A DNA stretch of 64,000 nt from Actinomycetospora chibensis (GTDB lineage: Bacteria; Actinomycetota; Actinomycetes; Mycobacteriales; Pseudonocardiaceae), in contig NZ_JAQZAM010000014.1 in NCBI RefSeq assembly GCF_028737215.1, positions 149,784-213,783 of the forward strand. The letters are read 5' to 3'. Positions within the stretch are counted from its first letter, which is position 1. Each line of letters begins with the position of its first letter. A program made the position numbers and the translations under genes. The notes below the pieces were generated by a model. The model was given only the letters and a program-made list of their open reading frames with translations, had not been told where the DNA came from and ran no database searches. Below are positions 8,611 to 17,747 of this stretch, piece by piece.

Positions 8611-8907
8611 TCAGCCGTGGGCGCCGGGGTGCTGCTGCTGCGGGAACTGCTGCGGAGGCGGCCCCGACCCCGCGGGCGGGAGCTGCGTCAGCTGCTCGGC
8701 CGCGACCTTGTCGACGGTCATCTGGAACCCGCACGCCGTGCACTGCGTCGCGTAGCGCGTGCGGACCGGGAAGAGCGGGATGAAGAAGAGCGTGAACTTC
8801 GTGACCAGCTTCAGGACGGCGTTCGCCGCCGACCGGTGACAGTTCGCGCAGGTCAGTAGCACCATCGCGAGCTGCTGCACCGCGCGGCGCGTCCCAAAGA
8901 TGATCAC
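8611..8907 (-). CDS. Zinc-ribbon membrane-associated small protein
   Basis: A 98-residue protein starting MIIFGTRRAV, with two CxxC knuckles (CANCH around residue 20 and CTACG around 58) that would bind one zinc, separated by a hydrophobic stretch (KFTLFFIPLFPV). The C-terminus is a Pro/Gln-rich tail (PPPQQFPQQQHPG). This layout fits the 'zinc-ribbon domain-containing protein' family of actinobacteria. It begins 30 bp after the stop of the ResA-like gene on the same strand. Function unknown. Confidence 0.75.
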   Translation of the reverse strand: MIIFGTRRAVQQLAMVLLTCANCHRSAANAVLKLVTKFTLFFIPLFPVRTRYATQCTACGFQMTVDKVAAEQLTQLPPAGSGPPPQQFPQQQHPGAHG

Positions 8908-8937
8908 ATCGGCTCCTCGGCGTCGATACGTGCGGCG

Positions 8938-9513
8938 TCAGCTGGCGGGGGCGGGTTCGGCAGCGATGCGATCGACCACGGGCTGCAGGTCCGAGGCCAG
9001 GACGGCGGTGAGGAACACCGCCGCCACGCGGTGGGAGCGGTCGAGCACGATCGTCGACGGCACCGCGTTGCGCGGGTAGCCGCGCAGCACGAGCAGGGAG
9101 CGACCCGGCGGGTCGAAGATCGACGGGTAGACGACGCCGCGGTCGCGGACGAAGTCGGCGGCGGCGTCGCGCTGGTCGCGGACGTCGATCCCGAGGAACT
9201 GCACCCCGCGCGGCGCGGACGCCTCGGCGACCTGGTCGAGGGCGGGCGCCTCGGCGCGGCAGGGCCCGCACCACGATCCCCAGACGTTGAGCACCACGAC
9301 CTGGCCGCGGTAGGCCTCGGTGGACAGCTCCCGGCCGGGCTCGAGCAGGCTCTCGCCGCCGAGGGCGGGCAGGACGCCCCGGGTCTCGGGCGGGTCGTAG
9401 GTGACGGTCGTGCGCCCGCCGGTGCCGCCGAAGACGAACCCCCCGTCCGACGGCGACGACGAGCACCCGGCGAGCACGAGCAGGCCCACGAGCAGGAGCA
9501 GGACGGCACGCAC
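8938..9513 (-). CDS. ResA/TlpA-like thioredoxin lipoprotein
   Basis: Extracytoplasmic thiol-disulfide reductase, expected to reduce apocytochrome c cysteines with electrons from CcdA. The 191-residue product has a lipoprotein signal (LLVLAGC, Cys 17), a thioredoxin fold and the active site WCGPC within VLNVWGSWCGPCRAEAP (around residues 75-91). The cis-Pro region reads AVPSTIVLD. It starts (GTG) immediately after the stop of the histidine phosphatase gene and sits between hemL and ccdA-resB-ccsB, supporting a cytochrome c maturation role. A ResA name fits by function, but alkyl-hydroperoxide/TlpA relatives look similar. Confidence 0.85.
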   Translation of the reverse strand: MRAVLLLLVGLLVLAGCSSSPSDGGFVFGGTGGRTTVTYDPPETRGVLPALGGESLLEPGRELSTEAYRGQVVVLNVWGSWCGPCRAEAPALDQVAEASAPRGVQFLGIDVRDQRDAAADFVRDRGVVYPSIFDPPGRSLLVLRGYPRNAVPSTIVLDRSHRVAAVFLTAVLASDLQPVVDRIAAEPAPAS

Positions 9514-10149
9514 TCAGGCGCCCGTCGCCGTCGGGTCCGAGACGCCGCCGGGCTCGGCGTAGGCGATGTCGGCGAGGCTCTCGTCGTCGAAGACGAAGCT
9601 GGTCACCGACCCCAGCGAACACTGCCGGTGCCTCGGGTTGTGCCACAGGCGCTCGCCGGACAGGAAGCGGCGCAGGGTCCAGATGGGCAGCTGGTGCGTC
9701 ACGCAGACCGCCTCGTGCCCCGCGGCGAGCGCCCGCGCGCGGTGGGCGGCGCCGAGCATCCGGTGCGCGATCTCGAGGTACGGCTCGCCCCACGACGGCG
9801 TGAACGGGTTGCGCAGCAACGGCCAGTACTCCGGCTTGCGCAGCGCGCCGTCGCCGACCCCGACGTTCAGGCCCTCGAAGGCGTTGCCGGCCTCGATCAG
9901 CCGGTCCTCGGTGATCGGCTCCACCCCGAGCTTCTCGGCGATCGGCACCGCGGTCTCCTGCGCCCGCTGCATCGGGGAGACGAGCAGCGCGGTGACGTCG
10001 ACGCCGGCCAGGTGCTCGGCGGCCCGGCGCGCCTGCTCGCGTCCGGTGTCCGAGAGCCCGTAGCCGGGCAGGCGGCCGTAGAGGATGCCCTCGGGGTTGT
10101 GGACCTCGCCGTGTCGGACCAGGTGGACGGTCGTGCGCAGCGGGCTCAT
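9514..10149 (-). CDS. Histidine phosphatase family protein
   Basis: A 211-residue member of the phosphoglycerate-mutase/acid-phosphatase superfamily. The catalytic RHG motif is in [14 protein letters not shown] (around residues 8-21), and the second His is in [10 protein letters not shown]. The substrate cannot be deduced; equivalents between hemL and the thioredoxin gene are conserved in mycobacteria (recalled as Rv0525). The ATG overlaps the hemL stop as ATGA, so translation is coupled, and its stop abuts the ResA-like gene. The reading frame continues upstream only by composition. Confidence 0.85.
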   Translation of the reverse strand: MSPLRTTVHLVRHGEVHNPEGILYGRLPGYGLSDTGREQARRAAEHLAGVDVTALLVSPMQRAQETAVPIAEKLGVEPITEDRLIEAGNAFEGLNVGVGDGALRKPEYWPLLRNPFTPSWGEPYLEIAHRMLGAAHRARALAAGHEAVCVTHQLPIWTLRRFLSGERLWHNPRHRQCSLGSVTSFVFDDESLADIAYAEPGGVSDPTATGA

Positions 10150-11477
10150 GGTGCCGTCGCCGCGGCCGCCGCGCGCGCCGCGGCGGGCAGCGCGTCGGCG
10201 ATCACCGAGAACGCGTCGTCGTCGAGGGCCGCGGAGATGAAGCACGCCTCGAAAACGCTCGGCGGCCAGTACACCCCGGCGTCGAGCAGGGTGTGGAAGA
10301 ACGGTGGGAAGCGCCAGGTCTCGGCGGCCTTCATGTCGTCGTAGTTCCGGCCCACCTCGTCGGCGAAGCGGACCGACACCAGCGAGCCCGCCCGTTGCAT
10401 CGTGTGCACGACCCCGGCCGCGGAGAGCGCGTCGGTGACCAGGCCGTGCAGGCGGTCGGCGTTCGCGTCCAGCGCCGTGTAGACCTCGGGCGTCGCGTGG
10501 CGCAGCGTCGTGAGCCCGGCCGCGACCGCGACCGGGTTCCCGGCCAGCGTCCCGGCCTGGTAGACGGGGCCGGCGGGTGCGAGGTGGCCCATCACGTCGG
10601 CGCGGCCGCCGAACGCGGCGGCGGGCAGGCCGCCGGACATGACCTTCCCGAAGCAGTAGAGGTCGCCGGCGACGCCCTCGAGGCCGTACCACCCGGACGC
10701 CGAGACCCGGAAGCCGGTCATCACCTCGTCGATCACCAGCAGCGCGCCGTGGGCCTGGCAGAGCCGCTTGAGCCCGGCGTTGAAGCCGTCGGCGGGGGCG
10801 ACCGCGCCCATGTTGCCCGCGGCCGCCTCGGTGATCACGCAGGCGATCTCGGGGCCACGCTCGGCGAACACGGCGGCGACGGCGTCGAGGTCGTTGTAGG
10901 GCAGCACGACGGTGTCGGTCGCCTGGGCGCCGGTGACGCCCGGCGACGAGGGGAGCCCGAACGTCGCGACACCCGAGCCCGCCTCGGCGAGCAGCGCGTC
11001 GACGTGACCGTGGTAGCAGCCGGCGAACTTGACCACCACGCTGCGCCCGGTGAACCCGCGGGCCAGCCGCACCGCGCTCATCGTCGCCTCGGTGCCGGAG
11101 TTGACCAGGCGCACCTGCGCGACGGGCTCGACGCGCCGCACGAGCTCCTCGGCGAGGTCGACCTCGCCGATCGTCGGCGTCCCGAACGACAGCCCGGCGG
11201 TCGCGGCCTCGCGCACCGCCTCGACCACGGCGGGGTGCGCGTGCCCGAGGATCATCGGGCCCCAGGAACTGACCAGGTCGACGTAGCGGTTCCCGTCGGC
11301 GTCGGTGAGCCAGGGCCCGGAGCCGGCCACCATGAACCGCGGGGTGCCGCCCACCGACCGGAACGCGCGGACCGGGGAGTTCACCCCGCCCGGCACCACC
11401 TGCTCGGCGCGCGCGAAGAGGTCCGCGCTGCGCCCGACGTCGGACGTCCCGGGGCTCGTCATCGCTGTGCGGGTCAC
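10146..11477 (-). CDS. hemL: Glutamate-1-semialdehyde 2,1-aminomutase HemL
   Basis: PLP enzyme converting glutamate-1-semialdehyde to 5-aminolevulinate, second step of the C5 heme pathway that starts with HemA (encoded at 18743-20140). It has 443 residues, normal length. It shows [12 protein letters not shown] near the N-terminus, [10 protein letters not shown] for phosphate binding, and the PLP lysine in [10 protein letters not shown] (about residue 278). An internal ATG five codons downstream is an alternative start. It heads a tightly coupled set with the histidine phosphatase and the ResA-like gene. Confidence 0.95.
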   Translation of the reverse strand: MTRTAMTSPGTSDVGRSADLFARAEQVVPGGVNSPVRAFRSVGGTPRFMVAGSGPWLTDADGNRYVDLVSSWGPMILGHAHPAVVEAVREAATAGLSFGTPTIGEVDLAEELVRRVEPVAQVRLVNSGTEATMSAVRLARGFTGRSVVVKFAGCYHGHVDALLAEAGSGVATFGLPSSPGVTGAQATDTVVLPYNDLDAVAAVFAERGPEIACVITEAAAGNMGAVAPADGFNAGLKRLCQAHGALLVIDEVMTGFRVSASGWYGLEGVAGDLYCFGKVMSGGLPAAAFGGRADVMGHLAPAGPVYQAGTLAGNPVAVAAGLTTLRHATPEVYTALDANADRLHGLVTDALSAAGVVHTMQRAGSLVSVRFADEVGRNYDDMKAAETWRFPPFFHTLLDAGVYWPPSVFEACFISAALDDDAFSVIADALPAAARAAAAATAP

Positions 11478-11522
11478 GGCGCCAGTCTCCCAGCCGCCGG
11501 GACCTCGGGCCCGCCAGGCCCG

Positions 11523-13634
11523 TCAGGCCGGGAGCGACTCCAGCGGCGGGGGCGCGAGCGCGGTGACCGCGCGGCCGACCGCCTCGCACGACGGGCCGGC
11601 GACCTCGATCGAGTAGGCGACGGCGTCCCAGCCCACGAAGGTCCGGCAGGGACCGTCGTCCTCGGTCTGCACCAGGGGGCCGAGTCGCCCCCCGCCCGGC
11701 GCGTTCCAGGCCGCCGCGCCGCCCGACTGCGCGCCGCGCGCGTTCGCCTCGGTGCTCACGTCGCCCGCGGTGTTCCACCGCGTGTAGCTCACGGTGGTGC
11801 CCTCGGGACCGGCGCAGCCGCGCACCTGCTTCGGCGTGACCCCCGACGTCCCCGCGGTGGGCGTGCCCGGGTTGCACCCGGGCCGGATCGCCCCGGGGAA
11901 GACCCGCTCGGGCGCCCGCAGGTCCTCGGTGGTGGGCAGGCCGGTCGCGTTCAGGCTCGCGGTGACGTCGGCGCACCGGTCGTTGGTCACGTAGGCCTGC
12001 ACCATCTGCGAGAGGCCGGTGTACGAGGCCACCGTCGTGCACTGCCCCTGGACGAGGGTCTGGTAGTAGGGGCCCTGGGTGATGCCGTCGATCGTCCAGG
12101 TGCGGATGCCGTCGGTCGAGGGCGAGGTCTCGTACGACGCGACGCGCGTCTGGGCGTCCTGCGCGGTCGGCCAGTCGATGTAGGCGATGGCCGCGACCCC
12201 GCGCTCGCACTGCAGGACGCTCTGCGGCCGAACGCCCGTCGCCAGCTGGTAGGCGGTGGCGTCGCCCGGCAGGCAGCCCGGGCGCGCGCTGTCGGTGAAC
12301 GTCTGCGACAGCGGCGCGGCCTCCCCGAGCGCGAGGGTGGCCGGCGCGGTGCCGCCGCGGTCGAGGACGACGAGCGCGGTGACGACGATGGCGGCGATCA
12401 GCACGACGGCCACCGCGACCAGGCCGATGACCAGGCCCCGACGGCGGGGCCTGCCCGTGGCGGCGGGCGGACGGGACCGCCCGGGCGGGCCGGCGGGCGT
12501 CGTCGGCGACCAGGGGCCCGACGGAGGCGGACCGGAGGCGTGGGGCCCGCTGTCCCAGCGGATGGCCGGGCCGCCGGCGGGCGCGTACGGGCCCTGCCCG
12601 TAGGCCGGGTAGGACGGCGGAGCGGCGGGTCCGACCCAGGTCTCGCGGTGGTGCTCGGGGCCGTGCGGGGGGACCCTCGACGGTCCCCCGGGCCGCAGGG
12701 GCGGGCCGTCCGGACGGCGGCCGCCCGGCGGGTCCGGGATCGGGGCGGGGGCACGTCCGTCGAGGGCGGCCCGGGCCGCGGCCGCGAGCTCGCCGGCGTC
12801 GGCGAAGCGCTCGCCCGGCCTCTTCGCCAGCCCCCGCAGGACGACGGCGTCGAGCGCGGGCGGCAGCCCCGGACGCCGGGTCGAGGGCGGCTGGGGGTCG
12901 ACGTTGAGGTGCTGGTGGAGCATCGCCGGCATGTCCCCGTCGAACGGGGGCCGCCCGACGAGGATCTCGTAGAGCACGACGGCCAGCGCGTAGACGTCGG
13001 CGCGCCGGTCGACCGCCGCGCCCTCGAACTGCTCGGGCGCCATGTAGGCCAGCGTGCCCAGCGTCGTGCCCGCCTCCGTGAGCGCCCGCCCGCCCGTCGT
13101 GCCCTGGCCGAGCCGGACGATGCCGAAGTCGACGAGGTGCACGAAGTCCCGTCCGTGCGCCGTGGTCACCAGGACGTTGCCCGGCTTGACGTCGCGGTGG
13201 ACGAGGTCGTGCGCGTGGGCGTCGTCGAGGGCGTCCGCGAGCTGCTCGACGAGGCCGGCGGCGCGCACCGGGTCGAGCGGGCCCTCCTCGCGCAGCAGCC
13301 GGGCGAGGTCGCGGCCCTCGACGAGGCGCATGTCGAGGTAGAGGCGTCCGTCGATGACGCCGAAGTCGTGGATCGGGACCACGTGCGGCGAGGACAGGCG
13401 GGCCGCCGTGCGGCACTCGCGCTCGAACCGCTCGCGGATCTCCGGGTCGTCCGCGAGATCCGGGGCCAGGCGTTTGAGGGCGACCTCGCGGTCGCGCCGC
13501 GTGTCGTACGCCCGGTGCACCTCGCGCATGCCGCCGCGCCCGAGACGGCTGGTCAGACGGTAGGGACCGAACATCTCGGCCGACCCGTCGGCGGGGCCCG
13601 TCGTCCCGGCGCCGGGTCCCGACGAGCCCGTCAT
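11523..13634 (-). CDS. Receptor-type Ser/Thr protein kinase with duplicated Cys-containing sensor
   Basis: A 703-residue PknB-type kinase. The catalytic domain covers residues 24-290: glycine loop GRGGMREV (32-39), ATP lysine in VALKRL (54), HRDVKPGN (146-153), DFG (169-171) and APE (MAPEQ). The last glycine of the GxGxxG loop is Arg, an unusual substitution. A Pro-rich linker leads to one transmembrane helix (about 395-425) and an extracellular part with two related segments of about 110 residues, each with PGCxPG near its start and paired cysteines. No PASTA repeats are present. The SD GGGGGAG precedes the ATG. It may sense an envelope cue; the ligand is unknown. Confidence 0.88.
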   Translation of the reverse strand: MTGSSGPGAGTTGPADGSAEMFGPYRLTSRLGRGGMREVHRAYDTRRDREVALKRLAPDLADDPEIRERFERECRTAARLSSPHVVPIHDFGVIDGRLYLDMRLVEGRDLARLLREEGPLDPVRAAGLVEQLADALDDAHAHDLVHRDVKPGNVLVTTAHGRDFVHLVDFGIVRLGQGTTGGRALTEAGTTLGTLAYMAPEQFEGAAVDRRADVYALAVVLYEILVGRPPFDGDMPAMLHQHLNVDPQPPSTRRPGLPPALDAVVLRGLAKRPGERFADAGELAAAARAALDGRAPAPIPDPPGGRRPDGPPLRPGGPSRVPPHGPEHHRETWVGPAAPPSYPAYGQGPYAPAGGPAIRWDSGPHASGPPPSGPWSPTTPAGPPGRSRPPAATGRPRRRGLVIGLVAVAVVLIAAIVVTALVVLDRGGTAPATLALGEAAPLSQTFTDSARPGCLPGDATAYQLATGVRPQSVLQCERGVAAIAYIDWPTAQDAQTRVASYETSPSTDGIRTWTIDGITQGPYYQTLVQGQCTTVASYTGLSQMVQAYVTNDRCADVTASLNATGLPTTEDLRAPERVFPGAIRPGCNPGTPTAGTSGVTPKQVRGCAGPEGTTVSYTRWNTAGDVSTEANARGAQSGGAAAWNAPGGGRLGPLVQTEDDGPCRTFVGWDAVAYSIEVAGPSCEAVGRAVTALAPPPLESLPA

Positions 13635-13715
13635 GTCGATCTCCCCCCGGGGCGGCGGAGGGTGGTCGCCCGCGGCCCGGACGGGAGAATACGACGCAGA
13701 TCACCGCGAAGGCGA

Positions 13716-14117
13716 TCACGAACGGCGATCGGATCCCGGCGAGGTCGTGGCGTGGTCGGCGTCCTCCGCCTCGGCCGGGTGAGCGGGAACCTCGTCCGGG
13801 TCGGGAGCGTCGGTGGACGTCGGGGTGGACGTCGGGGTGGACGTCGGGGTGGACGTCGGGGTGGACGTCGGTGCCGCCGTGTCGGCGGGTGCCCGGGCGG
13901 CCCGGAGCGCGGGCACCGCGGCGAGCGCCGTCAGCACCGCCGCGACCCCGGCGGCCGTGCCCGCGAGCAGGAGGCCGCCGACGAGGTGCAGCTGGCGGAT
14001 GGGAGTGACGAGCAGGCCGCCGGTGGTCTCGCGGACGTCCACCCCGGCCACGAGCAGCACGACCGCCGCGACGGCGAGCACCACCGTCGTCGCGACGAGC
14101 AGGACGGCGCGCCTCAC
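13716..14117 (-). CDS. Two-helix membrane protein with PTST repeats
   Basis: 133 residues: helix 1 (about 4-26), a short loop (DVRETTGGLLVTPIRQLH), helix 2 (about 44-66), then a hydrophilic C-terminal tail with five PTST units and an acidic end. The GTG start overlaps the stop of the upstream gene (GTGA), making this the last member of the hemB-linked operon. The tail repeat is a 12-bp DNA tandem. No function known. Confidence 0.65.
   Translation of the reverse strand: MRRAVLLVATTVVLAVAAVVLLVAGVDVRETTGGLLVTPIRQLHLVGGLLLAGTAAGVAAVLTALAAVPALRAARAPADTAAPTSTPTSTPTSTPTSTPTSTDAPDPDEVPAHPAEAEDADHATTSPGSDRRS
13815..13874 (-). repeat. 12-bp tandem repeat encoding PTST units
   Basis: Five copies of GGACGTCGGGGT (the last diverged at two bases) encode Pro-Thr-Ser-Thr repeats in the tail of the membrane protein. 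Confidence 0.95.
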
Positions 14118-14593
14118 GACGACGCCCGCGCCCGCAGCAGGTCGCCGATCGCCTGCCGGAGCGCGGCGCCGTCGCGGGCCCAGGCCACCGCCCGGGTGCC
14201 GTCGCTCAGGCGCAGGACGACGGGCGTCAGCCGGCGGGGCACCACCGGGCCGTCGCCGAGGACCCGCAGGCCGTGGTGGTCCTCGTCGGCGGCCCGCAGC
14301 GACGTCACCTGGGACATCGGCAGGCGGGTGCTGCCCTGGACCAGCGTCGACGGGGTGAGCTCCACCCGCAGGAAGCGCCGCCTGCTGCGGACGAGCACGA
14401 GCGTGTAGAGGAACACCAGCAGGCCGACGCCGAGCCAGAGCGCGAACGACGGCCCGCCGGGGGCGAGGCTCTCGAGCCCGATCCCGGCCGCCGCGAGCAC
14501 CGGGCCGAACAGCAGCACCCAGGGCCGCGACCCGGTCTCGGCGTACAGGACCGGTTCGTCGGTCGTGCCGGCGGCCGGGTCCGCGCCGGTCAC
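14114..14593 (-). CDS. Membrane protein with C-terminal PH-like domain
   Basis: A 159-residue protein with two transmembrane segments (about 24-45 and 52-72), then a basic linker (RSRRRFLRVE) and a soluble C-terminal part with alternating hydrophobic strands (LTPSTLVQGSTRLPMSQVTSL). Two helices followed by a small beta domain resemble bacterial PH-domain-like membrane proteins. GTG at 14593 overlaps the preceding stop by GTGA; the long open frame upstream is a shadow. M. tuberculosis also has small membrane proteins after hemB (recalled Rv0513/Rv0514). Function unknown. Confidence 0.65.
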   Translation of the reverse strand: MTGADPAAGTTDEPVLYAETGSRPWVLLFGPVLAAAGIGLESLAPGGPSFALWLGVGLLVFLYTLVLVRSRRRFLRVELTPSTLVQGSTRLPMSQVTSLRAADEDHHGLRVLGDGPVVPRRLTPVVLRLSDGTRAVAWARDGAALRQAIGDLLRARASS

Positions 14594-15033
14594 CGGAACC
14601 GGCCGAACCACGCGCGGGCCGCGGGCAGGTGGAGCAGCACCGCCCCGGCGACGAACGCGACGAACCACGCCCCGCCCACCCCGAGGAACGTGACCTGCAC
14701 CAGGCCGACCGCGGCGAGGACCACGCCGACGGCGGTGAGGACGGTCCGCGCGCGCCGGGAACCGCGCCCGGCCCGGCGGGCCGCGACGATCGTGCCGACG
14801 CCCCCCGCGGCCAGCACCACCATGGCGGCGACCACGGCGGCCGGGCCGGTGCCGGGGTCGGCCGTGCCGAACGCGAGGCCCAATCCGAACAGCAGGGCGG
14901 TGCCGATCATCAGGACGCCGAGCACGATCCACAGCACGACGGCGGCGGTGACCAGCCCGGGGCGTCCGGGCTCCTCCTCGGGCGGGGTGAGGTCCCGCTC
15001 CGCGTCGGACCGCGCGTGGTCGGTCACCGTCAC
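14590..15033 (-). CDS. Four-helix membrane protein, hemB-linked
   Basis: 147 residues: a 27-residue charged N-terminus followed by four hydrophobic helices (roughly 28-52, 64-84, 96-116, 118-136). No catalytic motif is visible. The GTG start overlaps the hemB stop and its own stop overlaps the next gene's start, so it belongs to one translationally coupled hemB operon. Conserved placement suggests a link to porphyrin synthesis or membrane anchoring, but this is inference from position only. Confidence 0.65.
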   Translation of the reverse strand: MTVTDHARSDAERDLTPPEEEPGRPGLVTAAVVLWIVLGVLMIGTALLFGLGLAFGTADPGTGPAAVVAAMVVLAAGGVGTIVAARRAGRGSRRARTVLTAVGVVLAAVGLVQVTFLGVGGAWFVAFVAGAVLLHLPAARAWFGRFR

Positions 15034-16004
15034 CGGTCCAGCCAGGCGGTGGCCTCGGTGGCCCAGTAGGTCAGGACGATGTCGGCGCCGGCGCGACGGA
15101 TGCCGGTGAGCGTCTCGACGATCGTGCGCTCGCGATCGAGCCAGCCGCGCTCGACGGCGGCCGAGATCATCGCGTACTCCCCCGAGACCTGGTACGCGGC
15201 GACCGGGACGTCGGACGAGTCGGCGACCCGGCGCAGGACGTCGAGGTAGGCCATGGCCGGCTTGACCATCACCATGTCGGCGCCCTCGTCGAGGTCGAGC
15301 GCCGCCTCGCGCCCCGCCTCGCGGGCGTTGGCCGGGTCCTGCTGATAGGTGCGGCGGTCGCCCTGGAGCTGCGAGTCGACGGCCTCGCGGAACGGGCCGT
15401 AGAACGCGCTGGCGTACTTCGCGGAGTAGGCGAGGATCGCGGTGTCGCGGTGGCCCGCCTCGTCGAGCGCGGACCGGATCACGCCGACCTGGCCGTCCAT
15501 CATCCCGCTGGGCGCGACGACGTGGGCGCCGGCGTCGGCCTGTGCGACGGCCATCTGCCCGTAGATCGGCAGCGTGGCGTCGTTGTCCACCCGGCCCTCG
15601 TCGTCGAGCACACCGCAGTGGCCGTGGTCGGTGAACTCGTCGAGGCAGGTGTCGGCCATGACCGGCAACGCGTCCCCGACCTCGGCCCGCACGTCGCGCA
15701 GCGCGACGTTGAGGACGCCCTCGGGGTCGGTGCCCCCGGACCCGACGGCGTCGTGCCGGGCCGGCACGCCGAACAGCATGATCCCGCCGAGACCGGCCGC
15801 CGCCGCCTCGGCGGCCGCCTTGCGCAGCGAGTCACGGGTGTGCTGGACGACCCCGGGCATCGACGAGATCGGGCGCGGGGCGTCCAGGCCCTCGGCGACG
15901 AACACGGGTAGGACGAGGTGCCGCGGGCGCACGTCGGTCTCGGCGACGAGCCGGCGCAGGCCGGGCGTGGCCCGGAGCCGGCGGGGACGGTCGGTGGGGA
16001 ACAC
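15030..16004 (-). CDS. hemB: Porphobilinogen synthase (5-aminolevulinate dehydratase) HemB
   Basis: Condenses two 5-aminolevulinate molecules into porphobilinogen. With the GTG at 16004 it has 324 residues, the family length; the open frame further upstream would translate the hairpin and is rejected. Metal and allosteric residues appear in [15 protein letters not shown]; the Schiff-base lysines are in [16 protein letters not shown] and [17 protein letters not shown] is found 10 bp before the GTG. It leads an operon of three small membrane protein genes joined by 4-bp overlaps. The upstream hairpin separates it from hemD. Confidence 0.95.
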   Translation of the reverse strand: MFPTDRPRRLRATPGLRRLVAETDVRPRHLVLPVFVAEGLDAPRPISSMPGVVQHTRDSLRKAAAEAAAAGLGGIMLFGVPARHDAVGSGGTDPEGVLNVALRDVRAEVGDALPVMADTCLDEFTDHGHCGVLDDEGRVDNDATLPIYGQMAVAQADAGAHVVAPSGMMDGQVGVIRSALDEAGHRDTAILAYSAKYASAFYGPFREAVDSQLQGDRRTYQQDPANAREAGREAALDLDEGADMVMVKPAMAYLDVLRRVADSSDVPVAAYQVSGEYAMISAAVERGWLDRERTIVETLTGIRRAGADIVLTYWATEATAWLDR

Positions 16005-16025
16005 GGCGGTTTGTCCTCCGGACGT

Positions 16026-16065
16026 GTGAGTGCTTTCCCGTGCTCCGGCACGGGAAAGCACTCAC
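16026..16065 (-). terminator. Perfect 18-bp hairpin with cUCCGg tetraloop between hemD and hemB
   Basis: Arms 16026-16043 and 16048-16065 are exact reverse complements; the loop TCCG is closed by C-G, i.e. a stable UNCG tetraloop. It starts 18 bp past the hemD stop and ends 22 bp before hemB. It shares its arm ends (GTGAG...CTCAC), the inner GTGC-TCCG-GCAC and its loop with the element at 58677-58716. Confidence 0.75.
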
Positions 16066-16083
16066 GAGCGCGTCAGCGCAAAG

Positions 16084-17724
16084 CTAGCGCTTGCGGGCCT
16101 TCGTCTTGCGGGGCGGGGGCAGGGCGCCCTCCGCCCGCAGCTTGTTGGCGTGCGACGCCAGCGCCTCGACCAGGGACGGCACGTCCGCGGTGTCGGGCTT
16201 CACGTCGACGCGCAGCCCGAACTCGACCGCGGTCTCCGCGGTCTTCGGGCCGATGCAGGCGACGATCGTGCGGGCGTGCGGCTTGCCGGCGATGCCGACG
16301 AGGTTCCGCACCGTCGACGACGAGGTGAAGCACACCGCGTCGAAGCCACCCGTCTTGATCGCCTCGCGGACCGGCGCGGGCGGCGGCGCCGCCCGGACGG
16401 TGCGGTACGCGGTGATGTCGTCGATCTCCCAGCCGCGCTGCTGCAGGCCCTCGGCCAGGGTCTCGGTGGCGATGTCGGCCCGCGGGAGCAGGACGCGGTC
16501 CACCGGGTCGAGGACGTCGTCGTGCGGCGGGAACACGTCGAGCAGGCCCTCGGAGGACTGCTCGGTCTCGTCGCCCGGCACCAGCTCGGGGTGCACGCCG
16601 AACGAGCGCACGACGTCGGCCGTGGCCTCGCCGACGCAGGCGATCCGGACGCCGGAGAACGCGCGGGCGTCGAGCCCGAACTCGCCGAACTTCTCCCACA
16701 CGGCGCGCACCGCGTTCGCGGAGGTGAACACGACCCACTGGTAGCGCCCGTCGACCAGGCCCTTGACCGCGCGCTCCATCTGCGCCGGGCTCCGCGGGGG
16801 CTCCACCGCGATGGTGGGCACCTCCTCGGGCACCGCGCCGTGCACACGCAGACGGTCGCTCATCGCGCCCGCCTGGTCCTTGGTGCGCGGCACGAGCACG
16901 CGCCAGCCGTAGAGGGCGCGCGACTCCCACCAGGAGAGGGTGGCGCGGTCGGTGACGGCGTCGCCGAGGGTCACGACGAGCGGGCCCTCGAGCTCCGCGC
17001 CGTCGGCGGCGAGCTTGTCGAGGCTCGTCTCGACGGTGCGCTGCCGGGAGCCGGTGCCGCCCGCGGTGACGAGGGCGGGGGTGCCGGGCTTCCAGCCGTT
17101 CTCGACGAGGCGGGCCGACGCGCCGGCGAGCTCGGCCGCGGTGGCCTGCAGGACCAGCGGGCCGGGGGCCACGGCGAGGGCGGCGTAGTCGATGGCCTCG
17201 CCCGCGGTGATGTCCACCGAGGTGTGGGCCGGGCCCAGGGCGACGCCCGCGTAGGTCGGCACCGCGGTGTCGGCGGGCATGCCCGGCACGACGTCGAACG
17301 GCACGCCGGCCGCCGCGACGGCCCGGACCTCGCTGACGATGTCGGGACGCACCAGCGGGTCGCCGACGACCAGGCGCACGACGGAGGCGCCGCTGCGGGC
17401 CTCGCCGACGACGGTCTCCGCCAGCGTGGCGGGGTCGGCGGGCGCGGGCCCGCTCGTGGCGGCGGGATCGTCGGCGGCGAAGCCGGGCGCGACCACGGCG
17501 TCGGTGGCCGGTCCGCCGGTCGCCGGGTCGTCGGCGAGCCCGACCGGGCGGACCGTCGTCGTCGAGGGCAGCAGGCCGAGGACGTCCGCGGGCACGCCGC
17601 GGTCGGCCACGACGAGTGTGGCCGCGGCGAGGGCGTCGCGGGCGCGCACGGTCAGCAGACCCGGGTCTCCGGGTCCACTGCCGACGAAGGCGACCCGGCC
17701 GGCGGTCGTCGAGGGTGCTGTCAT
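16084..17724 (-). CDS. hemD: Bifunctional uroporphyrinogen-III methyltransferase-like/synthase HemD
   Basis: 546 residues. The N-terminal half resembles SAM uroporphyrinogen methyltransferase (VGSGPGDPGLLTVRA at the start, VVPGMPADTAVPTYAGV later). The C-terminal half (from about residue 270, WRVLVPRTKDQAG) is the HemD synthase that closes uroporphyrinogen III. In the methyltransferase half the usual GGDPFVFGRG is replaced by VGDPLVRPD, so methylation is doubtful; such fusions are common in actinobacteria. The ATG at 17724 is used because GGGA lies about 9 bp upstream; an ATG at 17739 would add five residues. The C-terminus is Lys/Arg-rich. Last gene of rex-hemA-hemC-hemD. Confidence 0.9.
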   Translation of the reverse strand: MTAPSTTAGRVAFVGSGPGDPGLLTVRARDALAAATLVVADRGVPADVLGLLPSTTTVRPVGLADDPATGGPATDAVVAPGFAADDPAATSGPAPADPATLAETVVGEARSGASVVRLVVGDPLVRPDIVSEVRAVAAAGVPFDVVPGMPADTAVPTYAGVALGPAHTSVDITAGEAIDYAALAVAPGPLVLQATAAELAGASARLVENGWKPGTPALVTAGGTGSRQRTVETSLDKLAADGAELEGPLVVTLGDAVTDRATLSWWESRALYGWRVLVPRTKDQAGAMSDRLRVHGAVPEEVPTIAVEPPRSPAQMERAVKGLVDGRYQWVVFTSANAVRAVWEKFGEFGLDARAFSGVRIACVGEATADVVRSFGVHPELVPGDETEQSSEGLLDVFPPHDDVLDPVDRVLLPRADIATETLAEGLQQRGWEIDDITAYRTVRAAPPPAPVREAIKTGGFDAVCFTSSSTVRNLVGIAGKPHARTIVACIGPKTAETAVEFGLRVDVKPDTADVPSLVEALASHANKLRAEGALPPPRKTKARKR

Positions 17725-17747
17725 GTCTTCCGATCCCATCGTGGTGT

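Noticed and set aside
10293..14408. 1371-codon open frame on plus opposite hemL and the kinase
   Set aside because: Composition artefact antisense to clear genes; no domains.
15832..16065. Extension of hemB upstream through the hairpin
   Set aside because: Adds residues with no HemB similarity and would translate the perfect inverted repeat; GTG 16004 has GGAGG.
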